Source: Flavobacteriaceae bacterium
GTDB lineage: Bacteria > Bacteroidota > Bacteroidia > Flavobacteriales > Flavobacteriaceae
NCBI GenBank assembly: GCA_002862705.1
Contig: PKDU01000017.1
Span: 118,894-153,731, forward strand
Direction of reading: 5' to 3'
Length of the DNA stretch: 34,838 bases
Shown here: positions 1-8,306 of the stretch, one piece after another
Numbering within the stretch: the first letter of the stretch is position 1
Layout of the letters: every line of letters starts with the position of its first letter
The notes under the pieces: model-generated
Told to the model about the DNA's origin: nothing
The model's database searches: none
Seen by the model: the letters and a program-made list of their open reading frames with translations, nothing else
Position numbers and translations under genes: made by a program

Positions 1-98
1 ATCAGATCCTCTCTTTTAAGGTGTACCGACACCCCTTTTTCCTCAAACTTGGGAAGTGGCAAGTATTCGTTTATGGCGATTGGTTTGTGCACATTCAA
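1..98 (-). CDS. PLP-dependent enzyme, D-cysteine desulfhydrase/ACC deaminase-like (5' end only)
   Basis: Only about 30 N-terminal residues are present; the gene runs off the left edge of the window. On the minus strand the frame reads NVHKPIAINEYLPLPKFEEK and continues to VHLKREDL. The spacing of 'LP..EEKGV..(x)3KREDL' resembles the N-terminus of the ACC deaminase/D-cysteine desulfhydrase branch of fold-type II PLP enzymes, where KREDL precedes the PLP-lysine region. The start is uncertain: there is no ATG between the upstream stop (111-113) and this motif, so a TTG at 98 or a GTG at 92 would be needed. The assignment rests on one short motif and the catalytic part is not visible. Confidence 0.45.
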   Translation of the reverse strand, partial: MNVHKPIAINEYLPLPKFEEKGVSVHLKREDL

Positions 99-174
99 AA
101 ATACGTGATTCTATGTATTTTTATTTAAATATACGTTCGGCATGTTTTTTGTTTATTTTTAAAAAAATTCAATT

Positions 175-720
175 ATGAAATGTTTTTTATACATCACAGC
201 GGCAATTTTGCTCACTTCTTGTGCATCCATTCGTGTTAGCACAGATTATGACACAGGCGTTGATTTTAGTGCTTATAATGCTTTTGCTTTTTTCAAACCC
301 GGCATTGACGATGCTAAAGTTTCAGACCTCGACAAAAGACGGATCTTAAAGGCCCTTGAAAACACACTTACAGAAAAAGGCTTTGTTGCTTCAGAAACAC
401 CCAATGTTTTGGTTAGTTTTCACACCAAGGCCGAGAAAAATGTGCAAGTCAGCGAAAGCTTTCTCGGTTGGGGCGGTCCTTTCTATGGTCCCTATGGCGG
501 CATGGGTTGGGGTTGGGGTTGGGGATTCAATCGTCCTTACAATGTAAATACCACTACTAGTGGTGTGCTTTACATTGACCTAATTGATGCGACTTCCAAA
601 AAATTAATTTGGCAAGGAAAAGGCGTTGGTAGATTGAGTGGTGGAACACCTCAAGAGCGGGAAGCAAAAATCAATGCATTTGTGACTGATATTTTAGCAG
701 CCTATCCACCATCAAACTAG
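175..720 (+). CDS. DUF4136 family lipoprotein
   Basis: A 181-residue protein whose signal sequence ends in the lipobox LLTSC, with the lipidated Cys at residue 16, so it is predicted to be membrane-anchored. The following [23 protein letters not shown] is typical of the DUF4136 family (cell-envelope proteins of unknown function). The middle holds a Gly/Trp/Tyr-rich stretch ([20 protein letters not shown]) encoded by a G-run repeat. The C-terminal half ([20 protein letters not shown]) is the usual conserved strand pair of the family. Length is normal. It is convergent with alaS and the two stop codons overlap. No biochemical role is known to me. Confidence 0.85.
   Translation: MKCFLYITAAILLTSCASIRVSTDYDTGVDFSAYNAFAFFKPGIDDAKVSDLDKRRILKALENTLTEKGFVASETPNVLVSFHTKAEKNVQVSESFLGWGGPFYGPYGGMGWGWGWGFNRPYNVNTTTSGVLYIDLIDATSKKLIWQGKGVGRLSGGTPQEREAKINAFVTDILAAYPPSN
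504..524 (+). other. Potential G-quadruplex motif inside DUF4136 gene
   Basis: Four G-runs (3,4,4,4 Gs) are separated by TT loops, which meets the canonical G3+N1-7 quadruplex pattern. It lies in the coding strand and encodes alternating Gly-Trp. Such G-rich DNA stands out in this AT-rich sequence, but the codon choice may simply reflect the repeated Gly-Trp protein sequence. Confidence 0.6.
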
Positions 721-3329
721 GTGAGTAGTAAATCCTTTGCTGCTGACAAGGCGGCTGCAATACCGTTTGGATTTTTTCCTCCTGCTGTTGCAAAAAATGG
801 CTGCCCGCCACCTCCCCCTTGAATATGGGGACTGATTTCTTTGATGATAGCATTGGCTTGCCATGTGCCCTTTTCAGCAAGTGCTTTGGAAACATAACAG
901 GACAATAGCGGTTTATTCCCTTTCTTACTTCCCAGCACGGCAATTAAATTCTGGTGATTTTGACCAAGTTTAAAAAGAGCATCTTTAAGGCCGGCACCAT
1001 CCAAATCAACCTCCGCAACAATAACAGACATTTTTCCTTGTGTTAGGCTGCTGTTCTGCAATTCCGTTGTGAGCTGTGCTACCAGTTGCTTGTTTAGGGA
1101 TTCCAACTCCTTTTTAAGTTTGCTGTTTTCATCCTGCAAAGCGGCAACAGCTGCAATAACATCTTGTGGATTTTTAAGTTGGCTTTTTAATTTTTCGAAG
1201 GTGTCTGCCTGATCGTAAACCCGTTTTTTGGCTTCATTGCCGGTAACGGCTTCTATGCGTCTGATGCCTGATGCAACCGCTGTTTCAGCTGTTATGGTAA
1301 AGTGCCAAAGTGCAGCTGTATTTGTCACGTGAGTACCACCACATAACTCAACAGATTCGCCAAAGCGAATACTGCGCACCGTATCGCCATATTTCTCACC
1401 AAACAAGGCAAGCGCACCATTGTCTATGGCTTGTTGATAAGGCGTATTACGCTGTTCATCTAAATCAATTTGTTCTTGAATTCGGGCATTTACAAACGCT
1501 TCTACAGCATTCAGCTCATCTGCGGTTAGCTTGGTGAAATGTGAAAAATCGAAACGCAAATATCCTGAGCGCACCATAGATCCTTTTTGGGTAACGTGTG
1601 CGCCAAGTACCGACCGTAGCCCCTGATGAAGCAAGTGTGTAGCCGTATGGTTGGCAGCAGTAGCATCACGCTTTTGCGCATCGACAACGGCAGTAAAAGT
1701 TCCGTTGAGATCTGTTGGCAATTGATTGGCAACGTGAATAATGAGGTTGTTTTCTTTTTTGGTATCGGTGATATAAGTGACATTTCCATTTGGCGCTTCT
1801 AAATAGCCCTTGTCACCTACTTGACCTCCTCCTTCGGGATAGAAAGGCGTAAGGTTAAAAACCAACTGAAATAAGCTGCCATTTTTGGTAGTTACTTTTC
1901 GGTATCTGACAATTTTAACAGGTGTTGTGAGTATGTCATAGCCCACAAATTCCTGTTGATCGTCTTCTCGAATATCAATCCAATCTTCGGTTTCAACTTG
2001 TGCTGCTGCTCTGGAGCGCGCTTTTTGCTGCGCCATTTCGGTTGCAAACGCATCCGCGTCTAGCGTCATGTTGTTTTCAGACAAAATAAGTGCTGTCAAA
2101 TCAACGGGGAAACCAAAAGTGTCGTACAACTCAAAAGCCTTTGCTCCCGAGAGTTGTTTTCCAGCGTTGGATTTCATGAGCTGCTCAAGCATTACCAAGC
2201 CTTGCGATAAGGTTTTTAAGAATGATTGCTCCTCTTCCTTGATGACGTTTCGGATAAGATCTTGTTGGTCTTTAAGCTCTGGAAAGGCACTTCCCATTTG
2301 ATCGGATAAGGTTTTAACCAATGCATAAATAAAAGGTTCTTTTTGTTCCAAGAAAGTATAGCCATAGCGGATGGCACGTCGTAGAATACGTCGTATGACA
2401 TAACCCGCTCCGTTGTTGGAAGGCAATTGGCCGTCGGCAATAGAAAAAGAAACCGCTCTGAGGTGATCGGCAATAACGCGAATGGCAATATCGACCTCCT
2501 CTTTTTTGCCGTAATCGGAAGCTGTGCGGGTTTCGATCTCACGAATGAGCGGTGTAAACACATCGGTATCGTAATTGGATTGTACGCCTTGAACCACCAT
2601 ACAAAGGCGTTCGAAGCCCATGCCCGTGTCCACGTGCTTTTCGGGCAATTTTTCAAGGGAACCATTGGCTTTTCTGTTAAACTCAATAAATACCAAATTC
2701 CACACTTCAACTACTTGCGGGTGATCCATATTGACAAGCGTGGCACCGTCAACTTTGGCTTTGTCCTCTGCAGACCTTATGTCCACGTGAATTTCAGAAC
2801 AGGTACCACAAGGCCCTTGATCGCCCATTTCCCAAAAATTGTCTGCTTTGGAACCCATCAGAATACGTTGGGGTGCAATATGTGATTCCCAAAAAGAAAT
2901 GGCTTCGTCGTCTTTTGAAAGCCCTTCTGCGTCGTCCCCTTCAAATACAGTTACATACAAATCGTTTTTATCGATTTGCATTTCTTCAGTAAGAAACTCC
3001 CAGGCATAGGCAATGGCTTCTTTTTTAAAGTAATCTCCAAAACTCCAGTTTCCGAGCATCTCAAACATGGTGTGGTGGTAGGTGTCTTTCCCAACTTCTT
3101 CGAGGTCGTTGTGCTTGCCAGAAACGCGCAGACACTTCTGGGTATCGGCAACTCTTTTGTCAGCAGCGGATTTGTTACCCAGAAAATATTCCTTGAACTG
3201 GTTCATACCAGCATTGGTAAACATAAGCGTCGGGTCATTTTTCATAACCATGGGTGCAGAGGCTACAATCTTGTGTTCTTTGTCAGTAAAAAAGTCTAAA
3301 AACTTTGCGCGAATGTCTTGTGCTTTCAT
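717..3329 (-). CDS. alaS: Alanyl-tRNA synthetase
   Basis: An 870-residue class II aminoacyl-tRNA synthetase charging tRNA-Ala in the cytoplasm. The N-terminus ([10 protein letters not shown], then [15 protein letters not shown]) is the catalytic-domain hallmark. The editing domain carries its zinc motif as HTATHLLH near residue 560 and CGGTH near residue 663. The C-terminal DHHA1 segment shows the glycine-rich [14 protein letters not shown] near residue 838. Length is normal and the protein looks intact. A lone housekeeping gene on the minus strand, it faces the DUF4136 gene; their stop codons share the palindrome CTAG at 717-720. Its upstream region is shared with the divergent M23 peptidase gene. 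Confidence 0.97.
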   Translation of the reverse strand: MKAQDIRAKFLDFFTDKEHKIVASAPMVMKNDPTLMFTNAGMNQFKEYFLGNKSAADKRVADTQKCLRVSGKHNDLEEVGKDTYHHTMFEMLGNWSFGDYFKKEAIAYAWEFLTEEMQIDKNDLYVTVFEGDDAEGLSKDDEAISFWESHIAPQRILMGSKADNFWEMGDQGPCGTCSEIHVDIRSAEDKAKVDGATLVNMDHPQVVEVWNLVFIEFNRKANGSLEKLPEKHVDTGMGFERLCMVVQGVQSNYDTDVFTPLIREIETRTASDYGKKEEVDIAIRVIADHLRAVSFSIADGQLPSNNGAGYVIRRILRRAIRYGYTFLEQKEPFIYALVKTLSDQMGSAFPELKDQQDLIRNVIKEEEQSFLKTLSQGLVMLEQLMKSNAGKQLSGAKAFELYDTFGFPVDLTALILSENNMTLDADAFATEMAQQKARSRAAAQVETEDWIDIREDDQQEFVGYDILTTPVKIVRYRKVTTKNGSLFQLVFNLTPFYPEGGGQVGDKGYLEAPNGNVTYITDTKKENNLIIHVANQLPTDLNGTFTAVVDAQKRDATAANHTATHLLHQGLRSVLGAHVTQKGSMVRSGYLRFDFSHFTKLTADELNAVEAFVNARIQEQIDLDEQRNTPYQQAIDNGALALFGEKYGDTVRSIRFGESVELCGGTHVTNTAALWHFTITAETAVASGIRRIEAVTGNEAKKRVYDQADTFEKLKSQLKNPQDVIAAVAALQDENSKLKKELESLNKQLVAQLTTELQNSSLTQGKMSVIVAEVDLDGAGLKDALFKLGQNHQNLIAVLGSKKGNKPLLSCYVSKALAEKGTWQANAIIKEISPHIQGGGGGQPFFATAGGKNPNGIAAALSAAKDLLLT

Positions 3330-3359
3330 GAAACCGTTTAATGGTTAGTCCGAATTACG

Positions 3360-3367
3360 TATCTTTG
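3360..3367 (+). promoter_or_regulatory. -7 element TATCTTTG of M23 peptidase promoter
   Basis: A perfect match to the Bacteroidota -7 consensus TAnnTTTG in the 83-bp divergent spacer between alaS and the M23 gene, 45 bp before the M23 start. I see no strong TTG -33 element at the usual distance, so this is a partial match. Confidence 0.5.
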
Positions 3368-3412
3368 TAAAGAACGCTGATTCAGCGGAGTAAAAATAGT
3401 ACATTTTACGGA

Positions 3413-4390
3413 ATGGCAAAGGTTAAGTATTACTACGACCAAGAGAGTCTATCTTATCGGAAAATAGAGGTTAGAAATCGACGAAAAGCACGTAATGTCT
3501 TGGCCTTTCTAACGGCTTCTGCCCTATTCGGAATAGCCTTCGTATTCTTTTTACTTTCCACTCCTGCCATCAGTACTCCCACTGAGATTGCGCAAGCACG
3601 GGAACTCGAAAACTACAAACTCAACTACGAGCAATTACAACGAAAGATGAACAAGGTCGAAGAAGTCCTTGATCATTTACAGGAGCGCGATAACCAGATT
3701 TACCGCGTGGTATTTGAAACCAACCCAGTGCCCGATGACGTTAGGAAAGCTGGTTTTGGTGGTGCAAACCGATATAGAAACTTGGAGGGCTATGCCAACT
3801 CAGACTTGATTATCAGCACCACAAAACAATTGGATATTTTGTCCAAACAGATGGTTATTCAATCCAAGTCGTTTGATGAAGTGCAGCGATTGGCGCTTGA
3901 CAAAGAAAAATTATTGGCTGCAATTCCTTCGATTCAACCCATTAAAAATGATGATTTAAAACGTATGGCATCTGGTTATGGATGGCGTACAGACCCCTTT
4001 ACCAAAGCCCGTCGCAAGCACAAGGGGATGGATTTTACATCTCCAAGAGGAACGCCTATTTATGCGACAAGCAACGGTAAAGTTATCCGAGCAGACAACC
4101 GTTCGTTTGGCTATGGAAAACACATACGTATAGACCACGGTTATGGTTATGTAACATTATATGCCCACCTGAGTGATTATAACGTAAAGCGGGGTCAGCG
4201 TGTCAAGCGTGGCGATATCATTGGCTATGTGGGCAATACAGGACGGTCGCAAGCGCCACACCTTCATTATGAAATCCACAAAGACGGCAAGGCAATCAAC
4301 CCTATTAACTTCTTTTCTGGTGACCTTAATCCAGAGGAATTTGAGGCCATGTTAGAAGCTGCCAACCGCGAGAACCAATCGCTTGACTAA
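3413..4390 (+). CDS. M23 family metallopeptidase (LytM-like), membrane-anchored
   Basis: A 325-residue envelope protein. It has a basic cytoplasmic head, one membrane helix at about residues 27-50 and a coiled-coil stretch at about 62-95. A C-terminal M23/LytM domain of about 110 residues begins at GYGWRTDPF (about residue 186). The zinc ligands of active M23 enzymes are all visible: His203 and Asp207 (HKGMD), His252 (YAHLSDY) and the HLH pair His283/His285. It is therefore probably an active peptidoglycan endopeptidase in the periplasm. Its stop overlaps the start of the MerR-type gene by one base (TAATG), so the two are cotranslated. Confidence 0.92.
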   Translation: MAKVKYYYDQESLSYRKIEVRNRRKARNVLAFLTASALFGIAFVFFLLSTPAISTPTEIAQARELENYKLNYEQLQRKMNKVEEVLDHLQERDNQIYRVVFETNPVPDDVRKAGFGGANRYRNLEGYANSDLIISTTKQLDILSKQMVIQSKSFDEVQRLALDKEKLLAAIPSIQPIKNDDLKRMASGYGWRTDPFTKARRKHKGMDFTSPRGTPIYATSNGKVIRADNRSFGYGKHIRIDHGYGYVTLYAHLSDYNVKRGQRVKRGDIIGYVGNTGRSQAPHLHYEIHKDGKAINPINFFSGDLNPEEFEAMLEAANRENQSLD

Positions 4391-4710
4391 TGCGACATCG
4401 TTTACCTGAAAAATTGTACTACAGCATAGGCGAGGTGGCCGAAGCCTTTGAGGTAAAACCCTCTCTGATACGTTTTTGGGAAAAAGAGTTCCAAATCATC
4501 AGTCCAAAGAAAAACCAAAGCGGAACCCGCAAGTTTTCAGCAAAGGATATTGAAAAGTTTGAGTTGATATTCAGCTTGGTAAAGGAGCGCGGATTTACAC
4601 TTGAAGGTGCCAAAAAAGAACTCAGCAGAGAAAAAAAAGGAAACCTAAACGTTTTAAAGAAACTACAAAAAATTCGGCAGGAGTTGCTGCGTATAAAAGC
4701 AGAGCTTTAA
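4390..4710 (+). CDS. MerR family transcriptional regulator
   Basis: A 106-residue protein with a MerR winged-helix DNA-binding domain: YYSIGEVAEAFEVKPSLIRFWEKEF gives the HTH at about residues 10-35, followed by the wing with the conserved GTRKFSAKDIEKF. A short basic coiled-coil tail follows and there is no large effector domain, which is usual for small MerR-like proteins linked to M23 peptidases in Bacteroidota. The start codon overlaps the M23 stop. Its stop (4708-4710) abuts the stop of the convergent der gene with no spacer. The target genes cannot be inferred. Confidence 0.9.
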   Translation: MRHRLPEKLYYSIGEVAEAFEVKPSLIRFWEKEFQIISPKKNQSGTRKFSAKDIEKFELIFSLVKERGFTLEGAKKELSREKKGNLNVLKKLQKIRQELLRIKAEL

Positions 4711-6015
4711 TTACTTCTTCCTTATAAAAATATCGATTGTTACCCCACTAAAATCATACGCTTCACGGAGCTTATTTTCCAAAAATCGCTTGTATGGATC
4801 TTTAACGTATTGGGGCAAATTGCAGAAAAAAGCAAACTGTGGATGTGGGGAATGTAATTGGGTCACAAACTTTATTTTGACATACTTACCCTTTAACGCT
4901 GGTGGTGGATTTTTTTCAATGATGGGAAGTATATAGTCGTTGAGTTTCCGCGTAGGAATGCGTTGTGAACGGCGTTTATACACGTCTACTGCCGTTTCTA
5001 TGGCCTTGAAGACACGTTGCTTGGTAAGGGAAGAAACAAATACTATGGGTACATCTGTAAAAGGCGCTATTTCCTCGCGTATGTGTTCTTCAACTTTTTT
5101 GGTGCTGCTGGTGTCTTTGTCAACCAAATCCCACTTATTTACTAAGATTACGATCCCCTTGTGATTTCGGGCGGCCAACCAAAATATGTTTTTAACCTGC
5201 GAATCAAAAGATCTGGTCGCATCGAAAACAAGCATGCATACATCCGAAAATTCAATGGATCGCAAGGCGCGCATGACAGCGTAAAACTCAATATTGGCTT
5301 TTACTTTGGTTTTTCTACGGATGCCTGCTGTGTCTACAAGGCAAAACTCAAAACCAAAACGGTTATAAACCGTGTCAATACTGTCACGCGTGGTACCCGC
5401 TTCGTCTTTAACAATGTTTCGAGGCTCACCAATAAGGGCATTCACAAAAGAAGATTTACCGGCATTGGGTCTACCTACCACTGCAAAGCGGGGCAACCCG
5501 TCGACTATTGTTGCGCTTTTATCTGGAAGTGCAGAAACCAATGCGTCTAATAAATCGCCCGTACCCCCACCGTTCATGGCAGAGATATGAAATAAGCTAT
5601 CGATACCCAAAGCATAAAACTCAACAGAAGTCATGATGCGTTTGGCGTTGTCTACCTTATTTACCACAAGAAAAACAGGCTTATCAGATTTGCGCAGCAA
5701 GTTGGCCACTTCTTCATCCATAATATTAATGCCTGTTTCTACATCAACCATAAAAATAATGGCATCTGCTTCCGAAATGGCAATTTCAACTTGCTGGTCA
5801 ATTTCTTTCTCATAGGAATCATCTCCACCTACTACATATCCGCCGGTGTCAATGAGTGTAAATTCACAGCCATTCCAATCGGCTTTACCGTATTGTCTGT
5901 CGCGTGTAACGCCACTTGTGGCATCTACAATAGCTTCACGTCGCTGGACCATGCGATTAAACAGGGTAGACTTACCTACATTAGGTCTTCCAACAATTGC
6001 AACTAGGTTTCGCAT
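4711..6015 (-). CDS. der: Ribosome-biogenesis GTPase Der (EngA)
   Basis: A 434-residue protein with two tandem GTPase domains and a C-terminal KH-like domain, the arrangement unique to Der. The first P-loop is GRPNVGKST at residues 9-17 and the second is GRPNAGKSS near residue 180. Each domain also shows its DTGG or DTAG switch and NKxD specificity motif (NKVD, NKWD). Der assists 50S ribosomal subunit maturation. Length is normal for the family. It follows era by 31 bp on the same strand, so the two GTPases are probably co-transcribed. Confidence 0.97.
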   Translation of the reverse strand: MRNLVAIVGRPNVGKSTLFNRMVQRREAIVDATSGVTRDRQYGKADWNGCEFTLIDTGGYVVGGDDSYEKEIDQQVEIAISEADAIIFMVDVETGINIMDEEVANLLRKSDKPVFLVVNKVDNAKRIMTSVEFYALGIDSLFHISAMNGGGTGDLLDALVSALPDKSATIVDGLPRFAVVGRPNAGKSSFVNALIGEPRNIVKDEAGTTRDSIDTVYNRFGFEFCLVDTAGIRRKTKVKANIEFYAVMRALRSIEFSDVCMLVFDATRSFDSQVKNIFWLAARNHKGIVILVNKWDLVDKDTSSTKKVEEHIREEIAPFTDVPIVFVSSLTKQRVFKAIETAVDVYKRRSQRIPTRKLNDYILPIIEKNPPPALKGKYVKIKFVTQLHSPHPQFAFFCNLPQYVKDPYKRFLENKLREAYDFSGVTIDIFIRKK

Positions 6016-6046
6016 AATTAATTTTTATAGGTTAAGTGTATGGTTT

Positions 6047-6919
6047 TTAATATCCAAAACGTTTTAGGGCATTCGCATTTGAGCGCCAATCTTTGTTTAC
6101 TTTAACAAAGAGTTCAAGATGCACTTTTTTTTCAAAAAATCGTTCTAAATCACGACGGGCTTGAGTCCCCACTTTTTTTAGAGCTGCGCCCTTATGTCCG
6201 ATCAAAATTCCCTTTTGAGAATTGCGCTCGACAAATATAACTGCGCTAATTTTTATAATGCTTTCTTCGACCTTAAAAGCGTCTGTTGTGACCTCAACCG
6301 AATACGGAATTTCTTTATCGTAGTTGGACAATATCTTGTCTCGGACGACTTCATTTACCACAAAGCGTTCGGACTTGTCGGTAAGCTGATCTTTTGGAAA
6401 ATAGGGTTGGTGTTCGGGCAGCAGGGCTACCATTTGCGCTACCAATTCTTCAATTTGAAATTTTTCATGAGCCGAAATACTTCTTATTTGTGCATTGGGC
6501 AACTGTTTTTTCCAAGCATCATTAGTCTCTTCAAGCAGCGTCTGATTGCCTTTATCAATTTTATTAATGACTAGGAATAGTGGTTTGTCTGTTTTGGCCA
6601 GGCGTTGGATAATACTTTCGACTTTAGCTTTTTTCTCGCCAATCTCTACCATATATATCAATACGTCAGCATCATCAAAAACCGATTGCATGGCATCCAT
6701 CATGCTCTCTTGCAGCTTGTAGGCAGGTTGAATAATCCCAGGTGTGTCAGAAAGAATAAGTTGGTAGTTATCTGCATTTAACATACCGAGAATTCTGTGG
6801 CGTGTGGTTTGTGCTTTGGCATTGGTAATGACAAGCTTTTCTCCCAATATGGCATTTATAAGGGTAGACTTTCCCACGTTTGGACTTCCGATAATGTTGA
6901 CAAAACCTGCTTTATGCAT
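6047..6919 (-). CDS. era: GTPase Era
   Basis: A 290-residue protein with an N-terminal GTPase domain (P-loop GSPNVGKST at residues 11-19, DTPG switch, NKID specificity motif) and a C-terminal type II KH RNA-binding domain (ILIGHKGAALKKVGTQARRDLE). Era binds the 3' end of 16S rRNA and takes part in 30S subunit assembly. Length is normal. It is the first gene of an era-der pair, divergent from the initiator tRNA, with about 70 bp between the start codon and the tRNA. Confidence 0.97.
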   Translation of the reverse strand: MHKAGFVNIIGSPNVGKSTLINAILGEKLVITNAKAQTTRHRILGMLNADNYQLILSDTPGIIQPAYKLQESMMDAMQSVFDDADVLIYMVEIGEKKAKVESIIQRLAKTDKPLFLVINKIDKGNQTLLEETNDAWKKQLPNAQIRSISAHEKFQIEELVAQMVALLPEHQPYFPKDQLTDKSERFVVNEVVRDKILSNYDKEIPYSVEVTTDAFKVEESIIKISAVIFVERNSQKGILIGHKGAALKKVGTQARRDLERFFEKKVHLELFVKVNKDWRSNANALKRFGY

Positions 6920-6949
6920 GGTGCAAAGGTAAGGATTGCCGAAGAGCTA

Positions 6950-6979
6950 TTGCTATATCAGAGAAGTTTTGTATTTTTG
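6950..6979 (+). promoter_or_regulatory. Promoter of tRNA-fMet (TTG-N19-TATTTTTG)
   Basis: TTG at 6950-6952 is followed 19 bp later by TATTTTTG at 6972-6979, a perfect match to the Bacteroidota -7 consensus TAnnTTTG with an acceptable -33 spacing. It ends 10 bp before the mature 5' end of the tRNA. Confidence 0.7.
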
Positions 6980-6989
6980 CCGTCCACAT

Positions 6990-7062
<73 letters not shown>

Positions 7063-7067
7063 CAATC

Positions 7068-7097
7068 GAGTCATCAGAAATGATGACTCTTTTTTTT
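7068..7097 (+). terminator. Intrinsic terminator after tRNA-fMet
   Basis: A perfect 9-bp stem (GAGTCATCA / TGATGACTC) with a GAAA tetraloop is followed immediately by eight Ts. It sits 5 nt after the tRNA and ends that transcript. Confidence 0.93.
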
Positions 7098-7134
7098 GCT
7101 TTAAACTCAGATACACCAGAGTAATAAAGGTGTA

Positions 7135-7287
7135 TTGACTGAGTATTTAATTGCTTTGCTTATTAATGGTTACTTTGGAGTTTACAAAGAAATGTGGACA
7201 TATGCCGAACCAATAAATATGTTAGGTGTTTCAATTCTATCTGGTGCTGTTACATATGAATATTATTTAAAGAAAATGAAAAAATGA
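7135..7287 (+). CDS. Possible small membrane protein (TTG start)
   Basis: An open frame of 50 codons reads LTEYLIALLINGYFGVYKEM and then about 30 further residues ending EYYLKKMKK. It contains two hydrophobic segments and a basic tail, resembling the end of a small membrane protein. The only start-like codon before the first hydrophobic segment is TTG (7135), so this may be a gene remnant. Its TGA overlaps the ATG (7284) of the broken ORF that follows. I recognise no family. Confidence 0.3.
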   Translation: MTEYLIALLINGYFGVYKEMWTYAEPINMLGVSILSGAVTYEYYLKKMKK

Positions 7288-7374
7288 AAAACTAATTCTA
7301 CTATTACTTTTTTTCCTCTTTTGAATTTTGGTCAAGATTATCTTTATGTAACCAATCCTAAAAACCATAAATAG
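7284..7374 (+). pseudogene. Remnant of a small secreted-protein gene (frameshifted)
   Basis: ATGAAAAAC is followed in one frame by a stop, but the next frame reads KLILLLLFFLF, a typical signal-peptide core. The frame after that reads LNFGQDYLYVTNPKNHK and then a stop. Joined, these would give MKKLILLLLFFLF-LNFGQDYLYV, like the N-terminus of a secreted Bacteroidota protein. Two frameshifts would be needed, so I call it decayed. It could also be chance in AT-rich DNA. Confidence 0.3.
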
Positions 7375-7391
7375 TTTACTATTTTTGAGTT

Positions 7392-7469
7392 ATGAGAAGT
7401 TCAATATTCATTCTAATAGTATCAATTGGTATTTTGCTTTACTCACTAATTATTAAATCTAAAAAATGA
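7392..7469 (+). CDS. Possible 25-residue single-span membrane peptide
   Basis: The ORF reads MRSSIFILIVSIGILLYSLI followed by IKSKK: one hydrophobic helix with a basic C-terminus. Its stop overlaps the ATG of the cupredoxin gene (ATGA at 7466-7469), the usual arrangement for translational coupling. It is too short to assign to a family; coding status is inferred from this overlap and composition only. Confidence 0.35.
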   Translation: MRSSIFILIVSIGILLYSLIIKSKK

Positions 7470-7840
7470 AAAAATTACTTTTTACACTTATGTTTTTAAT
7501 CTCTTTGAACTCATTCTCTCAGGATTATTCAATAAATGTTTCTGCAGACTCAAGAAATGATTATAACTTGAATGGTATCGACTCAAGAGGTGATATAAGC
7601 GGCTTAGATATTAACTTAGTTTTTGATACTGGTTCAGAAATAATTTTTAATGTTAATTCACCAGGTCATCCCTTTGCAATTAAATCCCAGCCAGGTACTG
7701 GAAAAAAAAATATTATAAAAGAAGTTCAAAACAACATCATTTCAAAGGGAGTTGTTAAATGGGCTCCAGTTAGCCCTGGAACATATTATTATCAATGTAT
7801 TAAGCATAAAAATATGTATGGAAAAATAATTATTAAATAA
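7466..7840 (+). CDS. Small cupredoxin-like secreted protein
   Basis: A 124-residue protein with a signal peptide (MKKLLFTLMFLISLNSFSQ) followed by one plastocyanin-like beta-barrel. Type 1 copper ligands are suggested by the N-side His in SPGHPF and the C-terminal cluster C-x2-H-x2-M in YYQCIKHKNMYG. A role in electron transfer or copper binding in the periplasm is inferred from fold only. It has no T9SS tail, unlike the related protein encoded at 8307-8864. It overlaps the preceding mini-ORF by 4 bases and is followed 45 bp later by the DUF2237 gene. Confidence 0.75.
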   Translation: MKKLLFTLMFLISLNSFSQDYSINVSADSRNDYNLNGIDSRGDISGLDINLVFDTGSEIIFNVNSPGHPFAIKSQPGTGKKNIIKEVQNNIISKGVVKWAPVSPGTYYYQCIKHKNMYGKIIIK

Positions 7841-7885
7841 TTTACTAAAATATATTATTTCAAATTTGCATAAATTTTATAACAA

Positions 7886-8257
7886 TTGAATCAATTAAAT
7901 GTACTTGGCAAAAAATTAGAATTGTGTTGTAGTAACCCTGTTACAGGTGCGTATAGAGATGGATATTGTAATACAGGAATTAACGATTTTGGCACACATA
8001 CTGTGTGTGCTATTGTTACAAATAAATTTTTGCAATTTTCAAAAAGCAATGGAAATGATTTAACAACACCTAATCCTTATTACAGCTTTAAAGGACTTAA
8101 AGAGGGTGATAAATGGTGCTTATGTGTCTCAAGGTGGGTTGAAGCTCATCGAGCTGGATGTGCTCCAAATTTACATTTAGAAGCCACTAATATTAAAACT
8201 CTTGACTATGTTAGCCTCGAGAATTTATTAGAGTATAAAGCTTGTATTAAACCATAG
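7886..8257 (+). CDS. DUF2237 family protein
   Basis: A 123-residue protein matching the DUF2237 pattern throughout: NVLGKKLELCCSNPVTGAYR, DGYCNTG, GTHTVCA, FLxFSKSxGNDLTTP, the GLKEGDKWCLC segment, RWVEA and the final LEATN block with YVSLENLL. Many Cys residues (CC, YC, CLC) are conserved in the family. The function is unknown. The best start is TTG at 7886, because it places NVLG a few residues from the N-terminus as in relatives, and no ATG is available. The final codons and TAG stop (8255-8257) lie within repeat copy 1, so the repeat supplies the C-terminal end. Confidence 0.85.
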   Translation: MNQLNVLGKKLELCCSNPVTGAYRDGYCNTGINDFGTHTVCAIVTNKFLQFSKSNGNDLTTPNPYYSFKGLKEGDKWCLCVSRWVEAHRAGCAPNLHLEATNIKTLDYVSLENLLEYKACIKP

Positions 8258-8306
8258 TCATATCTCTTTCTTTAAGTTCTGCTACTTCTAATCCTCTTAA
8301 GTAGGT
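8247..8306 (-). repeat. Direct repeat copy 1 (encodes C-terminal peptide remnant)
   Basis: The first of three ~60-bp direct copies. Read on the minus strand it gives TYLRGLEVAELKERDMTMV and a TAA stop. The three copies differ at scattered, often synonymous positions. The adjacent cupredoxin gene stops (TAA, 8309-8307) immediately upstream in the same frame. On the plus strand the repeat provides the last codons of the DUF2237 gene. Confidence 0.85.

Noticed and set aside
96..103. TATTTTTG on the minus strand as promoter of the partial PLP-enzyme gene
   Set aside because: Although a consensus match, it overlaps the only possible start codons, so transcription would begin after the start. Either coincidence or the start is wrong; not called.
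2427..2885. 152-codon plus-strand open frame inside alaS
   Set aside because: Lies entirely antisense to conserved alaS coding sequence and resembles no protein family.
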